Part shown: positions 56,901-64,000 of the stretch, one piece after another | How the letters are laid out: each line of letters opens with the position of its first letter | Position numbering within the stretch: the first letter of the stretch is position 1 | DNA from: Gaeumannomyces sp. JS-464 | Taxonomy: Eukaryota > Ascomycota > Sordariomycetes > Magnaporthales > Magnaporthaceae | Reading direction: 5' to 3' | Length of the DNA: 64,000 nucleotides | Assembly (NCBI GenBank): GCA_002197995.1 | Contig: NGZR01000005.1 | Location: 3,720,001 to 3,784,000, forward strand | Made by a program: the position numbers and the translations under genes | Notes under the pieces: model-generated | What the model was told of the DNA's origin: nothing | Database searches by the model: none | What the model saw: the letters and a program-made list of their open reading frames with translations, nothing else

Positions 56901-57737
56901 TACAGTCGGCGTAGTGCCACCGACGCTGGAGGCTCGACTGGTCGCAAGAGGAAGATGCTGCGCATTTACCGCAAGCCAAAGCTCGCGAATGGCGAGGAAG
57001 GTGCTGAGGAACAGGTCGAGATGGTGCTCGACTCGGGCGTCATGAAGCGGTACATCGACGCCAAGAGGAAAGCGTTGGCGGAGGAAGTCGAGTACGTTTC
57101 GATATGGGCTCTGCCCACAGCCCAAGCCTGGGCCCAGTTGCTCCTCTTGACGAGCTTTGCTAACAAACAACACCGGGCAGTCTGTTCGCTGGAAATGTCG
57201 TGTTCACAGGAGACGCCGAGCACGATGCGGCGTTGCTCAGCCAGTATGTGAACGCATCCTCTCTCCCTCCCCAAAACCTTTTGTCTTGGTGTTTGTGGCT
57301 TCATGGAGACTGACTGACGGGTGCGTTCGACCCAATCAGGATCAATGCGGAAGAAGCGCGCCTGGTACGCAACAGGGAACGACGTCTTCAGCGCGAGAAG
57401 TCCAAGCAGCAGAACGGCAAGATTTCGGCTGCGGCGTCGTTCGACCGAGATCCAGACTCGCCCGCGCCCTCGATAGAAAAGGGGGCAGCGGTGGTGGCAC
57501 CACTAGCAGAAAGTGCGCCAACTGCGCAAAAAGGGACATATTAAAACCAACAAAAAGTACAAGACCTTTTGTTTTCTTTCTTGTCTCCGGAACACTTGGC
57601 ACTGTCGCTTGATCTGGATGCTCTTACTGACGAACTTCTGTTGTAGACTCTGCCCCATGCTCAACGGCACCTATACCAAGGAGACTGGTGGCCACGAGGA
57701 GGCTGGCGGCTTCGGCGACGTGGCTGCTGGGGCATGA
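53987..57737 (+). CDS. TAF1: TFIID subunit TAF1 (fungal, without bromodomains)
   Basis: The largest TFIID subunit, scaffold for TBP and other TAFs at RNA polymerase II promoters. Exons approximately 53987-57091, 57181-57243, 57340-57556 and 57647-57737. It starts MAQAETKVSVKDEGVNILPR, with an acidic N-terminus (LDEEEMQRFFQGQ, DDDHEFDQTG) as in the TBP-binding head. The DUF3591 core is clear: FGRVDHGEVVPTLQNAMFQA, PIFKHKPRRTDFLCGRS, NYYVRKIDHLYVVGQNFPTM, EVPGPHSRRVTTLSKNRMKM and GHGLGFSFIKTSMKGGYME. The C-terminus has the zinc knuckle RKCANC-x-KKGHIKTNKKLCP and ends NGTYTKETGGHEEAGGFGDV. Frame breaks occur at about 54262 (before DIPGLTDDGG), 55710 (before VNTDDDSTLIDKKQ), 57484 (in a G run, before GGGTTSRKCANC) and 57515 (inside the knuckle). 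No bromodomain is present, as usual for fungal TAF1. Such breaks in an essential gene argue for sequence error. Confidence 0.93.
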
Positions 57738-59276
57738 CCGGGCGTTCTCTTTACGAAACCACGAAATCTTATTGCCTTGTTCTGGGTCCCACACTTGAAC
57801 CCACATTCCCAGCATTGGGTTAGCACCGTTCTTTTTCTTCTGCTTTTCAACTTGGGACGCGGCATCGCCCACGCTTTCATGAGCGTTGGCTTCCCTAAAT
57901 TTTCCCCATTAATATATAAGAGACCAAGGGCTGTCGCGGCCTGACTCCCCTTGCGGTCTCGAGACCTTTTCTTCTTTCCTCTCTTCTGTTATCATGCACG
58001 TTCCAAGCCTCTGCGCACGGATTTGCATGTGTCTTGATGTGAATTGAGGGGACAGTCGCTTCTCCATTTACTGATTTCTCAAGTCATGGTCATGGCGTAA
58101 AGGGGCTTTCTTATTTTTTTGCTTTAGGGAGAACAGAGGACCCTCACTTGCGCTCGGATTTCCCCCTTCGCACAGCCAAGGCAAGGGGGATGTTTATTGT
58201 GCAACAAAAAGAAAAGGCCAGAGGCGGTATGGGGATGAAGAGCGAGAAAGACGCCGCTAACATCCAATCTTCTCCCCTGCTTTTCTCGCATGCTGCTTTC
58301 CACAGGCCTTTCGTACGCGACAAGGAAGGATTATTATCGATGTTTGAGGTGCGTGTCGAAAAGGGTTACTGATAGTGTGACGGCGGCTGAACTGGGTGGT
58401 CCTAGCTATGAACGACTCGGAAAGTAAAAAAAAGAAATAAAGGGTAGTACGATTGGCGCACAGTGGGATCCGGGGACAAGGGGCTTGTGAGGTTGCAGTC
58501 TTTTGTTCGAGCCGCAGGACATGCCTGGAGACTGGCCTCTTCCTGGATGGCTGGTAATCTGGGTACGTATTTGGCTGCTCATGGATCGTTCATTTACCCG
58601 GGTCGGTACCACGCGTCCGGAAAGGGGTTGCCCGTTGCGTGGCTGGCGGCTCTCTCTGGTGGCCAATTCCGGGAATGTTGGGGTTTGCGCCGGACGATCG
58701 GTGGCGTTTGCTGGGGGATCTGTGTTTCGAGAAGGCTTGATTGCTCTTTTGCTTGTTCGGCCGAGCCCCGTCCGGATTCTTCCTGGGCAACCTGGGCTTG
58801 GTGGAACTTTTCGAGAAACGCACACAGCCGCCAGGCCGGCCCGTGCTGATGAGGGCCAGAGATCAGGTCACTTTGCGTGCTTCTGACCTGCATTTTATCT
58901 TTTTTAATCAGATGAATTCGACATTTCATGCCCGGTTGGACGAGAAAGGGGAAGCACCAAAAAAATAAATAAAAATATTCAGCATCAACCCGGCGTGGCT
59001 CACATGCCAGCACGCCCGCACAAATTAAAATTTGCAAACCGTATCACCCAAACCTGGAATCTGGACATGCCAGAGCAGCAGGCCCGGTCATGCCAAACCC
59101 CCGCCCCGGTATTCAATGACTGGATGGGCGGCTGGAGCCTTTTTTTCCCAATCTGCCGGGCGCTGGCCGCTTTCCACACCACTGACGGGCCTCCCTTGGT
59201 CCAAGATGCCTGCCTGACCGCCTAGGTACCTGACTGACTGTGACTGACTGGCTGGCCCCATTCCTGTCTGGTCCTG

Positions 59277-59298
59277 TTTTTTTTTTTTTTTTTTTTTT
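59277..59298 (+). repeat. T22 homopolymer
   Basis: Twenty-two consecutive T residues in intergenic DNA. Confidence 0.9.
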
Positions 59299-59591
59299 CC
59301 CTCTTTCTTCTTCCGCTCCGGGAGCTCCCGTGTTGCGGCGCATCCAAGGAAGGCCCTCAAGTACCGAAAATACAAGCTTAGTTCCTCCTGAGTGCCAAGA
59401 TTGATCTCGGCAAACGCTCTGGGCTGCAACCTCAGCTGCAAATACATACTATGCCATCTGTTGGTCCGGCACGGACTTTCAGCCTGGGCGGTCCATTGAT
59501 CAGCAGTGCTCTCTAACACAACAGCTAAAAAGGGCCCCACTGTTGCATGCTAACTTCAATCTTGGGCTTTCGTCATTTCCGGCCCTCCTAC

Positions 59592-59618
59592 TTTTTTTTT
59601 TTTTTTTTTTTTTTTTTT
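59592..59618 (+). repeat. T27 homopolymer
   Basis: Twenty-seven consecutive T residues about 320 bp before the next ATG, at the start of a pyrimidine-rich leader. Confidence 0.9.
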
Positions 59619-59940
59619 GCTATCGGCCGGTACCCTTGCTCTCTGGGTGCTTGGGTCTCGCTATCCGTTTTCTTTTCTTTTGTTTTATCTTTTTCTTTTT
59701 TTCCTCCTACCCCCTGTCCTCTTGTCTGGACCTCCATTCCCCAATCCTCCCTCCACGTCTCTTCTCCCTTCTTTTTGTTTTCTGGCCTGTCTCGCCGCAC
59801 ATCGCAAGGCGGCGGGTCGCGAGAAAAAAGGCGAACGACAAATGAAGCAACCATAACAACAAAAGCTCGGGAGAGAGACGCAGGCAGAGACCACCCAAGC
59901 AAGTCCAGAGGCCTCGGCGCCTCGGCACAGCAAACCGACC

Positions 59941-61555
59941 ATGTTGGCGCCGGCCAAGCTCGTCAGCGCGGCCAAGTTCGCCGTGCCGCTGATGATATTC
60001 GTCTGGATCTTCGCCTACATGACGTCGTCGTCGCCGCGCGCAACCTACGGCCAGGTCATGCGCAAGTTCAAGGACCAGCGCACCCTGTTCGTGTCCGACT
60101 TCCTCGAGAACGAGATCGACGGCCCGTTCGACGGCAAGCCCATCGAGGCCATGTGCGCCTCCAAAACATGGAACCGCGACTGGATCCTGCAGTGCGACGC
60201 GGTACCCGAGGGCATAGGCACGGTGAGGAACGGGCACCTCCAGTGCCTCCGCCTGGCAATCGAGATGGGAGGTACGTCGTGATTCTTCTTGTTAGCCTCT
60301 GGCCGACTTGCGTAGGTGGCGGCTTGGCAATGGGAAACGCGCATCTTGGCCTCCCTTCTCACGCAGCCGCCCACATGCGTGCCTGGGCATTCCGGCTTGG
60401 TTGGTTGCCGACTAACAGCGAGCTCGTCTCCCAAACAGCTAGCGGCCTGATCCTCCCCGACATAATCCAGCGATCCGAGCACGACATCGCCAAGGCGGTC
60501 CCCAACGCCAAGGGCCCGGTACGCGGCGTCTCGCTCGATTACTTCTTCGACAAGGAGCACCTGACGACCAGCCTGGGACGGCTGTGTCCGCAAATAAAGC
60601 TCTACTCGTCCATCAACGACCTGGCAGACGTTCCGTCGGTTCTGAACGGCATCAAGCTCGAGATCCCAAAGGCGTTTGTTAAGAAGCAGGCTATCACGCT
60701 GGCGCACGGCTCCGTTGTGGCCGACGTACAAAAGCTGGGTGAGTCAGGGCGCACATCAAGTCCAAGGACGACGGCAAGCTCCGCCCGCTTAAAATGCAGC
60801 TCCCGTGGACAGGCTTCTGGTACCCTGTGGCGGTGGACCCGCCCGAGTTCGTGGCCAGCTTCGGGCGTCTCCTGCGCGTGCGAGCCGACGCCCGCCGCCT
60901 GGCCGCCGAGACGCTGTTCGCTCTGCGCGCCAGCTACAGCCTGGACCTGGACCCGAGGCGGGCGCGGCCGTCGGGGTCCGGACCGGAGACGGGCGGGGCG
61001 CTCACCAAGTCCTTCATGGGCGTGCGGCTGCGCACCGACCGCGACATCCAGGTCAAGAACCCGCCGTGGCCGTCCTACGTGGACCAGGCGCCCTACTTCC
61101 TCGGGCTCCTGGCGGAGCGCCAGGCCCCCGTGATATACCTGGCGCAGGGCGCGTCAGCCGACAACGAGACGTCCTTCAAGGAGCGGGGGGCGGATCTGGG
61201 CGCGACCGTGGTGACCAAGTGGGACCTCCTCGAGGGCGCGGGGCTGCAGGCCGAGGTGCGGGCGCTGGACGCGCTCAGCTGGGACCAGCAGTCGCTCGTC
61301 GACTACGAGGTCATGCTGCGGGCGGGCCTGGTGACGGGCATCGCGCACTCGAGCTTTGCGTGGAACCTGGCGGCGCGACGGAAAGTGGCGTATGGCGGCG
61401 CCGACCCGGCCAACGGGTCGTCGGGCGTCGGCACGCTGCAGGGTCCGCAGGGGGATATCCAGTACCAAGACCCTTATACCGTCATATTCCGAGCCGGGGC
61501 CGACAAGACGGCCCCGAAGAACGCCGAGGCTATGGAGCTCACTATCTGGCCATGA
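59941..61555 (+). CDS. Type II membrane protein, O-fucosyltransferase-like (putative)
   Basis: Exons 59941-60271 and 60439-61555. The N-terminus has a short cytoplasmic piece (MLAPAKLVSAAK), a signal anchor at residues ~13-27 (FAVPLMIFVWIFAYM) and then a lumenal part, the layout of Golgi glycosyltransferases. Motifs include CDAVPEGIGTVRNGHLQCLR, LAIEMG-ASGLILPDIIQRSE, SLDYFFDKEHLTTSL, and later KMQLPWTGFWYPVAVDPPEF. NGHLQCLRLAIEMGASGLIL resembles the N-x(n)-CLR-x-A…LVLP start of fucosyltransferase-like domains, and FDKEHL resembles a segment of the same fold. GIAHSSFAWNLAARRKVAYG near the end is reminiscent of the conserved S-FSWN nucleotide-sugar site. Related fungal proteins carry the unclear name CigA. 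One base appears to be missing near 60750 (before AHIKSKDDGKLRPLK). With it the protein has about 482 residues. The enzymatic role is inferred. Confidence 0.7.
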
Positions 61556-62472
61556 GCCCATCATGATTGCACGCTTCGGCGCGGTGCATACTCGCATACT
61601 TACCTTGCAAAAGGTTAATGTTCTATCATGTATTCTTTTTTCCCCTATCCTTTTGTCAGCGTTGGCTTCCGGGGTGCCCAGGTTCTAGCTTTCCCGGCGC
61701 CCAAACATGGTTCATTTTCTTTCATGGTTGCGTGCTTGGTGCTTGATCAGCCAGAATGGCTATAATCCATGGTGGATGGGCGGTTTTGTTGCACAAATTC
61801 AGAGCGTTTCGCCCTCAGAAGGAGGCCCCGTTCGGCCCTGCATGTCAAGGCGCGTGGAAAGGAGGGCGTTCAAGGCGTCGGCTGCTTGATGCATTTTGCT
61901 GAGGGTACCTAGGTAGTTGCTGCCATGGTCAATTCGAAGTCTCATCATGGCGGGGAGCTTAGGCTCAGGGGAATAGGAGAAAACAATTAGAGCAGAAGGA
62001 ACACTTGGCTGTTGCGTGTATGCACAAGGCAGTGACACAACATGGCCATGTCTTCTCATCGTCGCTGCCGCAAGAGAAGGTGGTGTAGGCTGTGTGCCGT
62101 TGCGGGCAGCTATGGATTTCCGCCACGTCATTTGTGTTTGGGCACGAGCTCGAGATCCGTTGCTATCAATTCTCCATCGCCTCGCAGTGCAAGTCGGCTT
62201 CTGGACCAGCCCCGGTACATCGAAGCATGCGCTTTCTCGAGGCCGCATTTCTACGCTGTGTCTTGGTCATCATACGCATTCGTCGAGGCTGCAGCTGTAA
62301 AGACCCCTGAATGGACAGAGCCCCTCAGCTTTGATTTGTCTATCTTGGCGGTAGGTGCCAGGCCGTAGGCGCCCATCTATATACAACAACCACATAACCT
62401 ACCCGGACCTTGGTATCGTCAAATTGCCAGCAGCCCACAGCCTTTGTCTGCGCCGTCTCCCACTCAGGAAAT
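61556..62472. other. Intergenic region upstream of RTG2
   Basis: No gene is recognised. It contains the 3' UTR of the preceding gene and the RTG2 promoter. Confidence 0.4.
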
Positions 62473-64000
62473 ATGGCGGCCCTCCCTCCTGCCCCGGGAG
62501 CCCCGACACCGGCTCCAGGACAGCCAGCGCCGGAGCCCGAGTCGCCAGTCGACATAATCACTCTTGAGAACCTTGCCCTCAAGTTGGGGAAATGGGACCC
62601 GGCAGCCACGAGCCACCTGTACGCTCTCGTGGACATGGGCAGCAATGGCATCCGTTTCTCCGTCTCGGATCTCGCCCCGGCCAGGGCCCGGCTGCTGCCT
62701 TGCCTTTACCAGGAGCGCGCCCCCATCTCGCTCCTTGACGCCCTCCTCGAAGGCGACCCAAGCACCGCCGGCCACGGCAGCGCCAGCAAGCCCAAGGCCC
62801 AGGACAAGTTCCCCGAGGCCACCATCCTGGCCGTGGCCCGGACTCTTGCCCGCTTCCGGGCCATCGCCGTCGACGGCTACCGCGTCCCGCCCGAGAACCT
62901 GCTCGTCTTCGCCACGGAGGCCATGCGCCGCGCCTCCAACGCGGCCGACATGCTCAAGGCCATCGCCGACGCCGCTCCCGGCACGGCCGTCCACGTCCTG
63001 GAGCCCAAGGTCGAGACGCTGCTCGGAGCCATGGGCGCCCGCTCGTCGTTTGTGAACGTCAGGGGCTTGTTCGTGGATCTGGGAGGAGGCAGTCTCCAGA
63101 TCAGCTACCTCAACTCTGAGCCCGATCGAGTCTCGAGCACCGCCGGCGCCGCCGTCGGCCCTGCTGACGCTGGGTCCTCGAGCTACGGCGTCGCGGCTGC
63201 CCGCGCCGGCCAGTCCTTGCCCTTTGGCGCGGCGAGGATGACGCACATCATCGAGCACGAGAGCAGCCACGTCTTGGACAGTGAGGTCTCGGGACTCCAT
63301 TCCAAGCTCGCCGCCGCTGTCGAGCACCTGCGCAGGGTCCACCCGGCCCTGGCCGCAGACCTCGCCGACGACGGTCCCGGCGTCGGTCTCTACCTCTACG
63401 GCGGCGGCCTGCGCGGCTACGGCAGCATGCTCATGTTCAATGACGACATACAGCCCTACCCCCTGGCTGGGGTCGGCTCCTACAACGTCTCGGGCCGCTA
63501 ACTTTGCCGAGACCAAGAAGATGCGCAAGGTCAACAAGAAGCACAAGGACAAAATCCCGGGCATGTCTGGCCGGCGCCGTCAGCAGTTCCCCGCCATTGC
63601 TACTGTGGCTGAGGCGCTTGCTGCTGTGGTCCCCAATATCCGGTGGGCAACGTTCTGCGCCGGTGGCAACCGTGAGGGCGCCCTGATGATGGTTTTGCCC
63701 GAGTCGTTGCGTGAGAGCAATCCCTTGCACCTACTTTCTCACCACCTCGATGAGGCTGGAAGCAATCCAAAGCCGCAACAAGTAGCTGGCTTCTCGCCCC
63801 TCGCCAACGGCCCTGCTGCTGAATCCCTCACGGCTACTCTGATAGAAGCCCTGCCCGAATCCCTGGCCGATGGGCCTAGTTCCGCCAACGTTTTCTCCCT
63901 CGGCCTGGGCACCCTTTTCGTGGAAAGCCTCTGGTCCGGCACGAGCGGCGCCTCCAGTGATGATGACGAAAGCGCCTCTAGCGCGCTGCACCATACTCTA
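62473..64000 (+). CDS. RTG2: Retrograde regulation protein 2 (Ppx/GppA family), partial at window end
   Basis: A cytosolic actin-fold ATP-binding protein of the exopolyphosphatase/guanosine-pentaphosphatase family. In yeast Rtg2 signals mitochondrial dysfunction to the nucleus and belongs to the SLIK complex. It starts MAALPPAPGAPTPAPG. The phosphate-1 motif lies at residues 54-65 (VDMGSNGIRFSVSDL), followed by RAPISLLDALLEGD, LARFRAIAVDGYRVP and LLVFATEAMRRASNAADML. The phosphate-2 motif is at 202 (LFVDLGGGSLQISYLNSE), then LYLYGGGLRGYGSMLMF, the adenosine-side motif. The frame ends with TAA at 63499-63501, but the conserved protein continues one base later (NFAETKKMRKVNKKHKDKIP, ALAAVVPNIRWATFCAGGN, REGALMMVLPESLRE). 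A surplus T near 63499 is likely. The C-terminal part runs off the window at 64000 without a stop. Confidence 0.93.

Larger units (their letters stand above)
57738..59940. other. Intergenic region between TAF1 and the glycosyltransferase-like gene
   Basis: 2.2 kb without a supported gene. It contains two long T runs (59277-59298, T22; 59592-59618, T27) and TGAC units near 59231-59252. From about 59540 the strand is strongly pyrimidine-rich and is probably the 5' leader of the next gene. Confidence 0.4.

Noticed and set aside
53987..57737. Programmed ribosomal frameshifting to explain the TAF1 breaks
   Set aside because: Breaks are numerous, occur at unrelated sites without slippery-site plus pseudoknot context, and recur in unrelated genes. 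Sequence error is simpler.
1..64000. CRISPR array, biosynthetic gene cluster or RIP-affected block
   Set aside because: No spaced palindromic repeats, no PKS/NRPS/terpene core enzymes, and no extended AT-rich, stop-ridden blocks typical of RIP.

Overview
This window is nuclear DNA of a filamentous ascomycete. The signs are short introns (about 50-200 bp, mostly GT-AG with GTAAGT/GTATGT/GTACGT donors), GC-rich codons, and fungal-type single-copy genes such as RTG2, a bromodomain-less TAF1 and an SFP1 zinc-finger factor. The protein flavour is that of a sordariomycete. A member of the Magnaporthales is possible, but that is a guess.

Layout, left to right: a Rrg1-type SAM methyltransferase (+); an unrecognised gene behind a long pyrimidine- and repeat-rich leader, whose start codon appears to be split by an intron (+); a proline-rich SPRY protein (+) convergent with an unrecognised low-complexity protein (-); tRNA-Ile(AAU) (+); a large fungal helical protein, possibly DUF7624 (-); about 5 kb without recognisable genes; RPB10 (-) divergent from the U3 snoRNP WD40 protein UTP17/NAN1 (+); a 2OG-Fe(II) oxygenase (+); a 74-residue zinc-finger protein (-); a helix-hairpin-helix, DNA-glycosylase-like protein (+) convergent with a BAP31/YET-type ER protein (-); DUS3 (-); a six-kelch propeller protein (+) convergent with the respiratory supercomplex factor RCF2 (-); about 8.2 kb without recognisable genes; SFP1 (+); TAF1 (+); a type II membrane, glycosyltransferase-like protein (+); and RTG2 (+), cut by the window end.

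The genes are mainly housekeeping. Several belong to growth control and ribosome or tRNA production: RPB10 (all three RNA polymerases), UTP17 (pre-rRNA transcription and processing), DUS3 (tRNA modification), tRNA-Ile, TAF1 (TFIID) and SFP1 (in yeast the regulator of ribosome-biogenesis genes). The RPB10/UTP17 divergent promoter and the DUS3 upstream region both carry an RRPE-like AAAAATTT and a PAC-like GCGATGG.

The most striking overall property is that about twelve otherwise well-conserved genes, including TAF1 and DUS3, carry one or more single-base frame breaks, mostly in GC-rich or homopolymer stretches. Sequence error is the simplest explanation. I found no convincing new multi-gene system, CRISPR array, complete transposon or secondary-metabolite cluster. 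All gene models are read by eye; exon edges rest on splice motifs and phase consistency.
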